Below are positions 1 to 10,477 of a stretch of 64,000 nucleotides of DNA, one piece after another (positions within the stretch are counted from its first letter, which is position 1; every line of letters begins with the position of its first letter). Under the pieces are notes generated by a model. It had not been told where the DNA came from. It made no database searches and saw only the letters and a program-made list of their open reading frames with translations. Location of the stretch: assembly GCF_002086635.1 (NCBI RefSeq), contig NZ_MVHD01000011.1:58442-122441 (forward strand). The letters run 5' to 3'. This DNA is from Mycobacterium alsense (GTDB taxonomy: Bacteria > Actinomycetota > Actinomycetes > Mycobacteriales > Mycobacteriaceae). The translations under genes and the position numbers were made by a program.

Positions 1-1047
<1,047 letters not shown>

Positions 1048-1839
1048 TTACGCCCCCGCGGCCGCCGATTGGGTGAAGCGCACGTAGCCGTTCTGCTCGA
1101 GCTCGTCGGCCAACTCGTAGCCGCCGGATTCGGCGATGCGGCCGCCCACGAACACGTGCACGTATTCCGGGTGGATGTAGCGCAGGATGCGGGTGTAGTG
1201 GGTGATCAGCAGGATCCCGCCGCGTTCGGTTTCGGCGTACCGATTGACGCCCTCGCTGACCACGCGCAGCGCGTCGACGTCCAGCCCGGAGTCGGTCTCG
1301 TCCAGGATGGCGATCTTGGGCTTGAGCAGCTCCAGCTGCAGGATTTCGTGGCGCTTCTTCTCGCCGCCGGAGAAGCCCTCGTTGACGTTGCGCTCGGCAA
1401 ACGCGGGGTCGATCTCGAGCGACGTCATCGCCGTCTTGAACTCCTTGACCCAGTGGCGCAGCTTCGGCGCCTCGCCGCGCACGGCGGTGGCGGCCGATCG
1501 CAGGAAGTTCGACACGGAGACGCCGGGCACCTCGACCGGGTACTGCATGGCCAGAAACAGTCCGGCGCGAGCGCGCTCGTCGATGCTCATCGCCAGCACG
1601 TCCTCGCCGTCCAGGGTGATCGACCCCGAGGTCACCCGGTACTTCGGATGCCCGGCGACCGCATAGGCCAGGGTGGACTTGCCGGAGCCGTTGGGGCCCA
1701 TCAGCGCGTGTGTCTCACCGGATTTCACGGTCAGGTCGACACCGTTGAGGATGGGGATCTCGCGCTCCCCGTCGGCTGCGTTGGGTCCATCAGAACCGCC
1801 GACGCTGACGTGCAGGTCCTTGATTTCCAAAGTCGTCAT
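1048..1839 (-). CDS. sufC: SUF system ATPase SufC
   Basis: ABC-type ATPase of the SufBCD scaffold; it binds SufB and SufD and powers iron-sulfur cluster assembly in the cytoplasm. The 263-residue protein has Walker A GPNGSGKS at about 48-55, a FSGGEKKR signature and Walker B IAILDETDSGLD, the last being typical of SufC rather than of transport ATPases. No membrane segment is present. The ATG overlaps the sufD stop codon (ATGA), indicating translational coupling, and sufS follows 3 bases after its TAA. It equals Rv1463 in order and length. Confidence 0.97.
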   Translation of the reverse strand: MTTLEIKDLHVSVGGSDGPNAADGEREIPILNGVDLTVKSGETHALMGPNGSGKSTLAYAVAGHPKYRVTSGSITLDGEDVLAMSIDERARAGLFLAMQYPVEVPGVSVSNFLRSAATAVRGEAPKLRHWVKEFKTAMTSLEIDPAFAERNVNEGFSGGEKKRHEILQLELLKPKIAILDETDSGLDVDALRVVSEGVNRYAETERGGILLITHYTRILRYIHPEYVHVFVGGRIAESGGYELADELEQNGYVRFTQSAAAGA

Positions 1840-2996
1840 GAGGCTTTTGTTTCCGTCTTTTCCGTGATTTCCAGTTCGTGTTCGATGGCCGCGGTGAGGC
1901 GTTCGCGCACCTCGGGCACCGCGATCTTGGAGATGATCTCGCCGAAGAAGCCGCGGATCACCAGCCTGCGGGCCTGCTCTTCGGGGATGCCGCGGGAGCG
2001 CAGGTAGAACAGTTGCTCGTCGTCGAAACGCCCGGTGGCGCTGGCGTGCCCGGCGCCGACGATCTCGCCGGTCTCGATCTCCAGGTTGGGCACCGAGTCG
2101 GCGCGCGCCCCGTCGGTGAGCACCAGGTTGCGGTTCACCTCGAAGGTGTCGGTGCCGGTGGCCTCGGCGCGGATCAGCACGTCACCGACCCACACGGTGT
2201 GCGCGTCGGGCAGCGATGAGTCCGGATCCCCTTGCAGCGCGCCCTTGTACAGCACGTTCGACTTGCAGTCGGGCTGAGCGTGGTCCACCAGCAGCCGTGA
2301 CTCGAGGTGCTGGCCGTCGTCGGCGAAGTACAGGCCCAGCAGCTCGGCGTCACCACCGGGGGCGCAGTAGCGCACGTTGGCCGCCAGCCGCACGACCTCG
2401 CCGCCCAGCGTGACGGTGACGTGCCGCAGCACCGCGTCCTTGCCCAGCCTGGCGTGGTGCGCGGACACGTGCACCATGTCGTCGGCCCAGTCGGCGATCC
2501 ACACGACCGTCAGCCGGGCGGCGTCGGCGACGATGAATTCGACGTTGTCGGCGTAGGTTCCGCTGCCGCGCTGGTCGATCACCACCACCGCCTCGCCGAG
2601 CTCCTCGACGCGGATCTGCAGGTGCCCGTAGGCCACCGCGCCCTCGCCGGGCCCGGTCACGGTGATGTTGATCGGCTCGGCGATCCGGCTGTCCCGGCCG
2701 ACGGTGACCACGGTGGCGGAGTTGAACGACGAAAACGCTTGAGCGGCAACCCGATCGGTCGGGGCGCCACCCTCCCCCAGCCGTTCGTCGCCGCGGCGCA
2801 CCGTCTCGGTCCGTACCCCGGGGTGCTCGGCGACATCGATTTGCGCCTTGCCGGTGGTGGCCGCGGAGCCGTCGTGCAGGCCGCGCAACCGGCGCAGGGG
2901 GGTGAATCGCCAGATCTCGTCGCGGCCGTGGGGAACCTCGAACGCGTCGACGTCGAAGGAAGAGAACAGCTCTCCCTTGTTGAGAACGGCCGTCAT
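1836..2996 (-). CDS. sufD: Fe-S assembly scaffold SufD
   Basis: SufD subunit of the SufBCD iron-sulfur scaffold. The start is the ATG at 2996 ([20 protein letters not shown]), which overlaps the sufB stop as ATGA; the frame extends further upstream only as a shadow of sufB. The product is 386 residues. The C-terminal half carries the SufB/D beta-helix pattern, with the conserved stretch [21 protein letters not shown] and the terminal RGFFGEI segment shared with SufB. The stop overlaps the sufC start. SufD partners with SufB and SufC and is needed for iron entry into the scaffold in the better studied systems. Confidence 0.96.
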   Translation of the reverse strand: MTAVLNKGELFSSFDVDAFEVPHGRDEIWRFTPLRRLRGLHDGSAATTGKAQIDVAEHPGVRTETVRRGDERLGEGGAPTDRVAAQAFSSFNSATVVTVGRDSRIAEPINITVTGPGEGAVAYGHLQIRVEELGEAVVVIDQRGSGTYADNVEFIVADAARLTVVWIADWADDMVHVSAHHARLGKDAVLRHVTVTLGGEVVRLAANVRYCAPGGDAELLGLYFADDGQHLESRLLVDHAQPDCKSNVLYKGALQGDPDSSLPDAHTVWVGDVLIRAEATGTDTFEVNRNLVLTDGARADSVPNLEIETGEIVGAGHASATGRFDDEQLFYLRSRGIPEEQARRLVIRGFFGEIISKIAVPEVRERLTAAIEHELEITEKTETKAS

Positions 2997-4447
2997 CCGA
3001 CCGCGCCCTCCATCTGCAGCTCGATCAGCCGGTTGAGCTCCAGGGCGTACTCCATGGGGAGCTCTTTGGCGATCGGCTCGACGAAGCCGCGCACCACCAT
3101 CGCCATCGCCTCGTCCTCGGTCAGCCCGCGGCTCATCAGGTAGAACAGCTGGTTCTCGCTGACCTTCGACACGGTGGCCTCGTGGCCCATCGTGACGTCG
3201 TCCTCGCGGATGTCGACGTACGGATAGGTGTCGCTGCGGCTGACCGTATCGACCAGCAGCGCATCGCATTTCACACTGGACCGCGACCCGTGCGCGCCCT
3301 TGTTGACCTGGACGAGGCCACGGTACGAGGTGCGGCCGCCACCGCGGGCCACCGACTTGGACACGATGTTGCTCGACGTGTTCGGCGCCAGGTGCAGCAT
3401 CTTGGCGCCGGTGTCCTGGTGCTGGTCCTCGCCGGCGAACGCCACCGACAGCACCTCGCCCTTGGCGTGCTCGCCGGTCATCCAGACCGCCGGGTACTTC
3501 ATCGTCACCTTCGAGCCGATGTTGCCGTCGACCCACTCCATGGTGGCGCCGGCCTCGGCGCGGGCCCGCTTGGTGACCAGGTTGTAGACGTTGCCCGACC
3601 AGTTCTGGATCGTGGTGTAACGGCAACGGCCACCGGGCTTCACGATGATCTCCACCACCGCGGAGTGCAGCGAGTCCGACTTGTAGATGGGCGCCGTGCA
3701 CCCCTCGATGTAGTGCACGTACGCGCCCTCGTCGACGATGATCAGCGTCCGCTCGAACTGGCCCATGTTCTCGGTGTTGATCCGGAAGTAGGCCTGCAGC
3801 GGGATGTCGACGTGGACACCCGGCGGGACGTAGATGAAGCTGCCGCCCGACCACACCGCGGTGTTGAGCGCGGAAAACTTGTTGTCCCCGGCCGGGATCA
3901 CGGTGCCGAAGTACTGCTTGAAGATGTCCTCGTGCTCGCGCAGGGCCGTGTCGGTGTCGAGGAAGACGACCCCTTGCGCCTCAAGGTCTTCCCGGATCTG
4001 GTGGTAAACGACCTCTGACTCGTATTGGGCGGCCACGCCGGCGACCAGCCGCTGCTTCTCCGCCTCCGGGATGCCCAGCCGGTCGTAGGTGTTGCGGATG
4101 TCCTCGGGAAGGTCTTCCCAACTCGCGGCCTGCTTTTCGGTGGAGCGCACGAAGTACTTGATGTTGTCGAAGTCGATGCCCCCGAGGTTGGAGCCCCACG
4201 TCGGCATCGGCTTGCGCTCGAAGATCCGCAGCGCCTTCAGCCGCGTCTGCAGCATCCACTCGGGCTCGTTCTTCTTCGCGGAGATGTCGCGCACCACGGC
4301 CTCGGACAGCCCGCGCTGCGCGCTGGCGCCCGCGACGTCGGAGTCCGCCCAGCCGTAGCCGTACCGGCCCAGGGAGGCGATCGCCTCTTCCTGGGTCAGC
4401 GGCGCGACCGGAGTCTCAGCGGTCTTGGCCTCGGGGGTGAGTGTCAT
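2993..4447 (-). CDS. sufB: Fe-S assembly scaffold SufB, intein-free
   Basis: SufB, the main scaffold on which the nascent iron-sulfur cluster is built. The ATG at 4447 ([16 protein letters not shown]) overlaps the sufR stop (ATGA) and has an AAAGGAG ribosome site 7 bases upstream. The product is 484 residues, the length of a mature SufB. The segment [17 protein letters not shown] is continuous; this is where the M. tuberculosis SufB intein is inserted, so this allele has no intein. Other conserved parts are [17 protein letters not shown] and the C-terminal [20 protein letters not shown]. The stop overlaps the sufD start. Confidence 0.97.
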   Translation of the reverse strand: MTLTPEAKTAETPVAPLTQEEAIASLGRYGYGWADSDVAGASAQRGLSEAVVRDISAKKNEPEWMLQTRLKALRIFERKPMPTWGSNLGGIDFDNIKYFVRSTEKQAASWEDLPEDIRNTYDRLGIPEAEKQRLVAGVAAQYESEVVYHQIREDLEAQGVVFLDTDTALREHEDIFKQYFGTVIPAGDNKFSALNTAVWSGGSFIYVPPGVHVDIPLQAYFRINTENMGQFERTLIIVDEGAYVHYIEGCTAPIYKSDSLHSAVVEIIVKPGGRCRYTTIQNWSGNVYNLVTKRARAEAGATMEWVDGNIGSKVTMKYPAVWMTGEHAKGEVLSVAFAGEDQHQDTGAKMLHLAPNTSSNIVSKSVARGGGRTSYRGLVQVNKGAHGSRSSVKCDALLVDTVSRSDTYPYVDIREDDVTMGHEATVSKVSENQLFYLMSRGLTEDEAMAMVVRGFVEPIAKELPMEYALELNRLIELQMEGAVG

Positions 4448-5265
4448 GCGGACGCTCCTTTGATGCTCGTGGTGTCGCGGCGCGGGCTGGGCGCCGTCGG
4501 GGTCGGGGTCGTCTTCGAGATGGGCACGGTGAGTGGCACGTGGGTGGTGCAGGCGCAGTTTCCGTTGACGATGGTGGCCAACCGCTGCACGTGGGTTCCG
4601 AGCACCTCGGCCATGGCCTGCTGCTCGGCTTCGCACAACTCGGGAAACTCCTCGGCGACGTGCGCCACCGGGCAGTGGTGCTGACAGATCTGCACCCCGT
4701 GGATGGGTCCGCCGACCCGGGTGGTGCTGGCGACGTAGCCCGCCTCGGTCAGCGCGCCGGCGACCCGCTCGGCCGCCGCCTCGACCGCGGCGTCGTCGTG
4801 GCCGTCGGCCGCCTCGACGCCCGACAGGATCGTGTCGATGCGCTGCCGGGCGAACGTGCGGACGGCGTCCTCGCCGCCGATTTCGCGGAGCTGGCGCATG
4901 GCCGCCGCGGCGAGGTCGTCGTAGGCGTGGTCGAGCTTGGCCCGGCCCGCGGCGGTCAGCCGAAAGCGCTTCGCCGGCCGGCCCCGGCCCACCTGCTGCC
5001 ACGCCGCGGCCGGCGCCGACTCGGCGTCGCCCGCGTCGATCAGCGCGTCCAGGTGGCGCCGCACGCCGGCGGGCGCGAGGCCCAGGCGGTCACCTATCTC
5101 GACGGCCGTGATCGATCCGGATTCCAGCAGCAGGCGCACGATGGCCCGCCGCGTGTGACCATCCGAGACAGGCGGGGCCGCGCCGGGGACCCCGGCGGCC
5201 TCATCCAGGCTGGTTCGGATTTTCACAACACCAGTGTGACGCAATTCCGGGCATCGGTCTAGCAA
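4444..5265 (-). CDS. sufR: SUF operon repressor SufR (Fe-S-sensing wHTH)
   Basis: DeoR/ArsR-like winged-helix regulator heading the SUF operon, corresponding to Rv1460. The N-terminal helix-turn-helix runs from about [21 protein letters not shown] to [13 protein letters not shown]. The C-terminal half holds cysteine groups ICQHHC, ELC and NCAC, which in this family ligate an iron-sulfur cluster that senses Fe-S status or NO. The longest frame starts with TTG at 5265 (273 residues). A GTG at 5226 (VKIRTSLDE, 260 residues) is equally likely, because the palindrome at 5223-5237 overlaps it. The stop overlaps sufB. It is divergent from the mptB-like gene. Function is confident, start is not. Confidence 0.93.
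   Translation of the reverse strand: MLDRCPELRHTGVVKIRTSLDEAAGVPGAAPPVSDGHTRRAIVRLLLESGSITAVEIGDRLGLAPAGVRRHLDALIDAGDAESAPAAAWQQVGRGRPAKRFRLTAAGRAKLDHAYDDLAAAAMRQLREIGGEDAVRTFARQRIDTILSGVEAADGHDDAAVEAAAERVAGALTEAGYVASTTRVGGPIHGVQICQHHCPVAHVAEEFPELCEAEQQAMAEVLGTHVQRLATIVNGNCACTTHVPLTVPISKTTPTPTAPSPRRDTTSIKGASA
5223..5237 (-). promoter_or_regulatory. Putative SufR operator, ACACT-N5-TGTGA
   Basis: Read on the minus strand the sequence is ACACT-GGTGT-TGTGA, an imperfect inverted repeat with a 5-base centre. From memory, a palindrome of this form has been reported as the mycobacterial SufR binding site. Here it lies inside the first 15 codons of the longest sufR frame and overlaps the alternative GTG start at 5226. 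That favours the shorter protein, with autoregulation close to the transcription start. Binding is inferred, not shown. Confidence 0.6.
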
Positions 5266-5379
5266 GGGTCCCCTCTATCGGCGTTGCGCTGGTCACACCG
5301 CCGGGCGGCCACGCCCGATTGCCCTGCTTGCCGGGCCGCGCCACGCGGCCCGCCGCGTCGTCAGGGCTACGCTGCTCTG

Positions 5380-7095
5380 ATGGCAGCCCGCCAGCACACG
5401 CTGAGCTCGTCGATCGCCAGCCTGCACGGCGACGAGCAAGCGGTGGGTTCGCCGCTGAACGATACCGAGCTGACCGCGCTGCAGCGCACGCGGCTGTTCG
5501 GGGCGACCGGCACCGTGGTGATGGCGATCGGGGCGCTGGGGGCGGGCGCGCGGCCCGTCGTGCAGGACCCGACGTTCGGCGTCCGGCTCCTCAACCTGCC
5601 GTCGCGGATCCAGACCGTATCGCTGACGATGACGACCACCGGCGCGGTGATGATGGCCCTGGCCTGGCTGATGCTCGGCCGGTTCGCGCTGGGCAGCCGG
5701 CGGATGTCGCGGGGCGACCTGGACCGCACCCTGCTGCTGTGGACGCTGCCGCTGCTCATCGCGCCGCCGATGTACAGCAAGGACGTCTACTCCTACCTGG
5801 CCCAGAGCCAAATCTCGCTGGAGGGCCTCGATCCCTACCGGGTGGGTCCGGCGTCGGGGCTGGGCCTGTCGCACGTATTCACCCTGTCCGTGCCCACGCT
5901 GTGGCGGGAGACGCCGGCGCCCTACGGCCCGCTGTTCCTGTGGATCGGGCGCGGGATCTCGGCCTTGACCGGGGAAAACATCGTCGCCGCGGTGCTCTGC
6001 CACCGGATCGTGGTGCTGATCGGGGTCGGCCTGATCGTGTGGGCCACCCCGCGGCTGGCCCGCCGCTGCGGCGTCGCCGAGGTCAGCGCGCTGTGGCTGG
6101 GGGCGGCCAACCCGCTGCTGATCATGCACCTGGTCGCCGGTGTCCACAACGAGGCGCTGATGCTGGGGCTGATGCTGGCCGGCGCCGAGTTCGCGCTGCG
6201 CGGTATCTCAGATAGCAAGGCCCCGCGGCTGCTCCCGGCGTCGTGGCGGCCGGGCCCGGCCTGGGGGCCGGTGGGCATGCTGGTCGCGGGCGCCGTCCTG
6301 ATCACGCTGTCGTCGCAGGTCAAGCTGCCGTCGCTGCTGGCACTGGGGTTCGTCACGGTGGCGCTGGCCCACCGCTGCGGCGGCACCGTGCGGGCGCTGC
6401 TGCTGGCCGGCGGCGGGATGGCGGCGTTGTCGCTCGCGGTGATGGCGCTGGTCGGCTGGGCCAGCGGGCTGGGATTCGGCTGGATCTACACGCTGGGCAC
6501 CGCCAACGTGGTGCGCAGCTGGATGTCGCCGCCGACGCTGCTGGCGCTGGGCACCGGCCAGGTGGGGATCCTGTTGGGGCTGGGCGACCACACCACCGCG
6601 GTGCTGGGGCTCACGCGTGGCATCGGCGTGCTGATCATCACCGTGATGGTGGCGTGGCTGCTGGTGGCCGTCTTCCGGGGCCGGCTGCACCCGATCGGCG
6701 GCCTGGGCGTCGCGCTGGGCATCACCGTGCTGCTGTTTCCCGTCGTGCAGCCCTGGTATTTGCTGTGGGCCATCATCCCGCTGGCCGCCTGGGCGACGCG
6801 CACGGGCTTCCGGGTGGCGGCGATCCTCATCACCCTGATCGTCGGGATCTTCGGCCCCACGGCCAACGGCGACCGCTTCGCGCTGTTCCAGATCGTGGAC
6901 GCCACGCTGGCCAGCAGCATCATCGTGCTCGCCCTGATCGCGGTGACCTACACCCGCCTGCCGTGGCGCAGGCTGCCCAACGGGCAGCGCCAGCCCGGGC
7001 CGCCACGGGTGCCCGACGCGCCGCCCGACGGCCAGGGCCGACCGGCCACCCCTTCTTCCGAGACCGCGCCCGACGCCTACGCTGACTCCACGTGA
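5380..7095 (+). CDS. mptB: Alpha-(1->6) mannosyltransferase, MptB-like (Rv1459c ortholog)
   Basis: Polytopic GT-C mannosyltransferase that uses polyprenyl-phosphate mannose to build the mannan core of lipomannan and lipoarabinomannan. The ATG at 5380 (MAARQHTLSSSIASLHGDEQ) matches the family start and gives 571 residues; the frame runs further up without support. There are about a dozen hydrophobic helices. The early loop PPMYSKDVYSYLAQSQ carries the acidic residue typical of GT-C enzymes, followed by GLDPYRVGPASGLG and TPAPYGPLFLWIGRG. The C-tail is Pro/Arg-rich and cytoplasmic. It is divergent from sufR across about 115-150 bases and overlaps the ABC ATPase gene (GTGA). The mannosyl role is from family knowledge. 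Confidence 0.9.
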   Translation: MAARQHTLSSSIASLHGDEQAVGSPLNDTELTALQRTRLFGATGTVVMAIGALGAGARPVVQDPTFGVRLLNLPSRIQTVSLTMTTTGAVMMALAWLMLGRFALGSRRMSRGDLDRTLLLWTLPLLIAPPMYSKDVYSYLAQSQISLEGLDPYRVGPASGLGLSHVFTLSVPTLWRETPAPYGPLFLWIGRGISALTGENIVAAVLCHRIVVLIGVGLIVWATPRLARRCGVAEVSALWLGAANPLLIMHLVAGVHNEALMLGLMLAGAEFALRGISDSKAPRLLPASWRPGPAWGPVGMLVAGAVLITLSSQVKLPSLLALGFVTVALAHRCGGTVRALLLAGGGMAALSLAVMALVGWASGLGFGWIYTLGTANVVRSWMSPPTLLALGTGQVGILLGLGDHTTAVLGLTRGIGVLIITVMVAWLLVAVFRGRLHPIGGLGVALGITVLLFPVVQPWYLLWAIIPLAAWATRTGFRVAAILITLIVGIFGPTANGDRFALFQIVDATLASSIIVLALIAVTYTRLPWRRLPNGQRQPGPPRVPDAPPDGQGRPATPSSETAPDAYADST

Positions 7096-8033
7096 GCTCG
7101 GCCCCCCACGCCCCCGATGCGGTCGTCCGACTGCGCGGGGTGACCAAGCGATACGGGTCCACCACAGCCGTCTCCGACCTCGACCTGGACGTGCGCGCCG
7201 CCGAGGTGCTGGCCCTGCTCGGACCCAACGGCGCCGGCAAGACCACGACGGTCGAGATGTGCGAGGGCTTCGTGCGGCCCGACGCCGGCACGATCGAGGT
7301 GCTCGGCCTGGACCCGATCGCCGACAACGCGCGCCTGCGGGCGCGCATCGGGGTGATGCTGCAGGGCGGCGGCGGCTATCCCGCGGCGCGCGCGGGCGAG
7401 ATGCTCGACCTGGTGGCCGCTTACGCCGCCGACCCGCTCGACCCGGCGTGGCTGCTGGACACCCTCGGCCTCACCGACGCCGCCCGCACCACCTACCGGC
7501 GGCTCTCCGGCGGGCAGCAGCAACGGCTCGCGCTGGCGTGCGCGCTGGTCGGCCGCCCCGAACTGGTGTTCCTCGACGAACCCACCGCAGGCATGGACGC
7601 CCACGCCCGGCTGCTGGTCTGGGAGCTGATCGACGCGCTGCGCCGCGACGGCGTGACCGTGGTGCTGACCACCCACCAACTCAAGGAGGCCGAGGAGCTG
7701 GCCGACCGGCTGGTGATCATCGACCACGGCGTGACGGTGGCGTCGGGCACGCCGGCGGAACTGATGCGCTCGGGCGCCAAGGACCAGCTGCGGTTCACCG
7801 CGCCGCCCCGGCTCGACCTGTCCCTGCTGACCTCGGCCCTGCCCGAGGACTACAAGGCCAGCGAGGTGACGCCGGGCGAGTACCTCGTCGAGGGCCCCGT
7901 CGACCCGCAGGTGCTGGCGACCGTCACGGCGTGGTGCGCGCGCATCGACGTGCTGGCCACCGACCTGCGCGTCGAGCAACGCAGCCTCGAGGACGTCTTC
8001 CTCGACCTGACCGGCAGGAAGTTGCGGCCATGA
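7092..8033 (+). CDS. ABC transporter ATPase (Rv1458c ortholog)
   Basis: ATP-binding subunit of a daunorubicin-type (ABC-2) exporter. The product is 313 residues, starting with a GTG that overlaps the stop of the mannosyltransferase. It has Walker A GPNGAGKTT at 44-52, signature LSGGQ at 138-142, Walker B LVFLDEPTAGMD from 158, and a C-terminal domain ending in SLEDVFLDLTGR, as in DrrA-like proteins. It overlaps the permease gene by ATGA, so the two surely form one transporter. The substrate is unknown. The neighbourhood (mannosyltransferase, heme A synthase) is conserved in mycobacteria, but assigning a substrate from it would be a guess. Confidence 0.93.
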   Translation: MSSAPHAPDAVVRLRGVTKRYGSTTAVSDLDLDVRAAEVLALLGPNGAGKTTTVEMCEGFVRPDAGTIEVLGLDPIADNARLRARIGVMLQGGGGYPAARAGEMLDLVAAYAADPLDPAWLLDTLGLTDAARTTYRRLSGGQQQRLALACALVGRPELVFLDEPTAGMDAHARLLVWELIDALRRDGVTVVLTTHQLKEAEELADRLVIIDHGVTVASGTPAELMRSGAKDQLRFTAPPRLDLSLLTSALPEDYKASEVTPGEYLVEGPVDPQVLATVTAWCARIDVLATDLRVEQRSLEDVFLDLTGRKLRP

Positions 8034-8806
8034 GCGAATCACCCTTTCCCGCGGGGACTTTCGCCCCGGATCCGCGCCCCAGCCCGGTGCCGCGGATGCT
8101 CGCGGCGCAGTTCGGGCTGGAGCTCAGGCTGCTGCTGCGCAACGGCGAGCAACTGCTGCTGACCATGTTCATCCCGATCACGCTGCTGATCGGGCTGACC
8201 CTGCTGCCGTTCGGTGAGTTCGGGCCGCACCGCGCGGCCACGTTCACGCCCGTCATCATGGCCCTGGCGGTCATCTCCACCGCGTTCACCGGGCAGGCGA
8301 TCGCGGTCGCCTTCGATCGCCGCTACGGTGCGCTGAAGCGGCTCGGGGCGACCCCGCTGCCGGTCTGGGGCATCATCGCCGGCAAGTCGCTGGCGGTGGT
8401 CACGGTCGTGTTCCTGCAGGCGATCCTGTTGGGCGCCATCGGTTTCGCGCTGGGCTGGCGGCCCGCCCCCGCCGCGCTGGCGCTGGGCGCGGCGGTCATC
8501 GCGCTGGGCACCGCGGGGTTTGCGGCCCTGGGGCTGCTGCTCGGCGGGACGCTGCGGGCCGAGATCGTGCTGGCGGTGGCCAACCTGATGTGGTTCGTCT
8601 TCGCCGGGCTCGGCGCGCTGACGCTGGAGACCCGGATGATCCCGACGGCGGTCAAGTGGGCCGCCCGCCTCACCCCGTCGGGCGCGCTGACCGAGGCGCT
8701 GTCGCAGGCGATGACCCTGTCGGTGGATTGGTTCGGGGTCGTCGTGCTGGCGGTGTGGGGCGCGCTGGCCGCGCTGGCCGCGCTCCGCTGGTTCCGCTTC
8801 ACCTGA
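8030..8806 (+). CDS. ABC-2 type permease (Rv1457c ortholog)
   Basis: Membrane subunit of the exporter whose ATPase is encoded just upstream; the ATG overlaps the ATPase stop. The product is 258 residues with six predicted hydrophobic helices. The ABC-2 loop FDRRYGALKRLGATPLPVWG lies between helices 2 and 3 and contacts the ATPase. The C-terminal part RLTPSGALTEALSQAM is the usual region before the last helix. The substrate is not evident. The gene is followed by 95 bases before ctaA. Confidence 0.9.
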   Translation: MSESPFPAGTFAPDPRPSPVPRMLAAQFGLELRLLLRNGEQLLLTMFIPITLLIGLTLLPFGEFGPHRAATFTPVIMALAVISTAFTGQAIAVAFDRRYGALKRLGATPLPVWGIIAGKSLAVVTVVFLQAILLGAIGFALGWRPAPAALALGAAVIALGTAGFAALGLLLGGTLRAEIVLAVANLMWFVFAGLGALTLETRMIPTAVKWAARLTPSGALTEALSQAMTLSVDWFGVVVLAVWGALAALAALRWFRFT

Positions 8807-8863
8807 CGCCGCGGCGGGACGCGCGGGGCCGGGCGAGCGCGGGGGGCCCGCACGACCGCCCGT

Positions 8864-8878
8864 ACTACAGGCCGTAGT
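8864..8878. promoter_or_regulatory. Short inverted repeat upstream of ctaA
   Basis: ACTAC-AGGCC-GTAGT is a perfect 5-base inverted repeat with a 5-base centre, 24 bases before the chosen ctaA ATG. It is the only symmetric element in the gap after the ABC permease gene. It could be an operator for ctaA, but arms this short also arise by chance. Confidence 0.25.
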
Positions 8879-8901
8879 TTTCATTGCCTTACGATCGGGC
8901 G

Positions 8902-9858
8902 ATGCGCGCGCGACGGTGGCTGGACCTGCTCCCCGAGCCCAGCGTGCGCGCCCAGCGGGCGATCGCCGCGCTCGTCATCCTCACCCAGGGCGGCATCGCC
9001 GTCACCGGCGCGATCGTGCGCGTCACCGCGTCGGGCCTGGGCTGCCCCACCTGGCCGCAGTGTTTTCCGGGCAGCTTCACCCCGGTGGCCCACGCCGAGG
9101 TGCCGCGGATCCACCAGGCCGTCGAGTTCGGCAACCGGATGGTCACGTTCGCGGTGGTGATCGCCGCGGCGCTGGCCGTGCTGGCGGTGACCCGGGCGCG
9201 GCGGCGCACCGAGGTCCTCGTCTACGCGTGGCTGATGCCGGCGTCGACGGTCGTGCAGGCGGTGATCGGCGGAATCACCGTGCGCACCGGGCTGCTGTGG
9301 TGGACGGTGGCCATCCACCTGCTGACGTCGATGGCGATGGTGTGGCTGTCGGTGCTGCTCTACGTCAAGGTCGGCGAGCCCGACGACGCAGTGGTCCACC
9401 GCCGGGTGGCGCCGCCGCTGCGCGGGCTGACGGCGCTGATCGGGCTGAACCTGGCGGCGGTGCTGGTGACGGGGACCCTGGTGACCGCCGCCGGTCCGCA
9501 CGCCGGTGACCGCAGCGCCACCCGGACGGTGCCCCGGCTGAAGGTCGAGGTCACCACGCTGGTGCACGCGCACTCGTCGCTGCTGGTCTCGTATTTGGCC
9601 CTGGTGATCGGGCTGGGCTTCGGGCTGCTGGCGGTGCGCGCCGCCCGGGCGGTTTTGCTGCGGCTGGGCGTCCTGGTCGCGCTGGTCTGCGCGCAGGCCG
9701 CCGTCGGCACCGCGCAGTACTACACCGGGGTGCCCGCGGCCCTGGTCGCGCTGCACGTTGCCGGCGCGGCGGCGTGCACGGCGGCCACGGCGGCGCTGTG
9801 GGCCTCAATGCGGGAAACGACGCGAGAGCGGGCCGAGGCCGAGCCGGTCGCAGGCTGA
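8902..9858 (+). CDS. ctaA: Heme A synthase CtaA
   Basis: Integral membrane enzyme that oxidises the C8 methyl of heme O to give heme A for the aa3 cytochrome oxidase. The ATG at 8902 (MRARRWLDLLPEPSVRAQR) gives 318 residues with eight hydrophobic helices in two similar halves. The first extracellular loop is ASGLGCPTWPQCFPGSF, with the conserved cysteine pair, followed by EVPRIHQAVEFGNRM holding a heme-ligand histidine. TLVHAHSSLLVSY and ALHVAGAAAC supply the second-half histidines. A TTG at 8884 would add six residues. The last 54 bases overlap the 3' end of the convergent Rv1455-like gene. ctaB, the preceding enzyme of the pathway, lies 1.6 kb away. Confidence 0.93.
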   Translation: MRARRWLDLLPEPSVRAQRAIAALVILTQGGIAVTGAIVRVTASGLGCPTWPQCFPGSFTPVAHAEVPRIHQAVEFGNRMVTFAVVIAAALAVLAVTRARRRTEVLVYAWLMPASTVVQAVIGGITVRTGLLWWTVAIHLLTSMAMVWLSVLLYVKVGEPDDAVVHRRVAPPLRGLTALIGLNLAAVLVTGTLVTAAGPHAGDRSATRTVPRLKVEVTTLVHAHSSLLVSYLALVIGLGFGLLAVRAARAVLLRLGVLVALVCAQAAVGTAQYYTGVPAALVALHVAGAAACTAATAALWASMRETTRERAEAEPVAG

Positions 9859-10458
9859 CTCGACGGCCAGCGCGAACTCGCGCTGGGCACGCTCACGGGT
9901 GTCGGCGTCAAGGTGCGACCAGCCCAGCGACGGCGCGACGAGGTCGAGGCCCACGAGCCGGTCCCCCGCCACGTCGGCGCGCGCGAAAAGCAGCTCGCGC
10001 GTGGCGATTCGCGCGCGCGCGGCGGCCGCGGCGATCGCGGCGTACCCGAGGTCCCACGACTCGAGCTCCGGCTCGCCCGGCCAGGAATGCGACCGGTTTC
10101 CGCCCAGGAAGATCAGCGCCGACTGTGCCGTCCCCCCGGGCAGCGTCGGCACGCCGTCGCCGTCGAGGTCGCGCAGATATTGCGCGCCCAGATTCCAGGC
10201 CAGCGCGTCGGGCGGGTTCAGCAGGTGGCGGACGCATCTGCTCCACGCCGAAAACTCGTCGAGCCGGTCAAAAGCGTCCGAGACCTCCCGCAGGATCACC
10301 AAATCCGCGCGGGTGGTGGCCGGGTCGTCCCACGCCAACCAGCGCGCGTGCAGCCCGCGCTTTCGCAGCGCTCCCACCAGCCCGGCGTCGTCAGCGTGTC
10401 GCGGACCGCCCGCCAGCACGATCCGCGGGTGGAAGACGTCCGGCCGGGCCAGCTTCAT
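9805..10458 (-). CDS. Conserved hypothetical protein (Rv1455-like)
   Basis: Protein of 217 residues, not assigned a function. It begins MKLARPDVFHPRIVLAGGPRHADD. Its N-terminal half alternates short strands and helices around LVILREVSDAFDR and PDALAWNLGAQYLRDL, and the middle holds GGNRSHSWPGEPELES. The arrangement recalls ATP-grasp proteins without a clear catalytic set, so I do not claim an activity. It corresponds by position to Rv1455, between ctaA and qor. Its 3' end overlaps ctaA by 54 bases in convergent orientation, and its start lies only 19 bases from the divergent qor start. Confidence 0.75.
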   Translation of the reverse strand: MKLARPDVFHPRIVLAGGPRHADDAGLVGALRKRGLHARWLAWDDPATTRADLVILREVSDAFDRLDEFSAWSRCVRHLLNPPDALAWNLGAQYLRDLDGDGVPTLPGGTAQSALIFLGGNRSHSWPGEPELESWDLGYAAIAAAAARARIATRELLFARADVAGDRLVGLDLVAPSLGWSHLDADTRERAQREFALAVESACDRLGLGPLSRRFPH

Positions 10459-10477
10459 GCCCGGGCATGATATCGCT

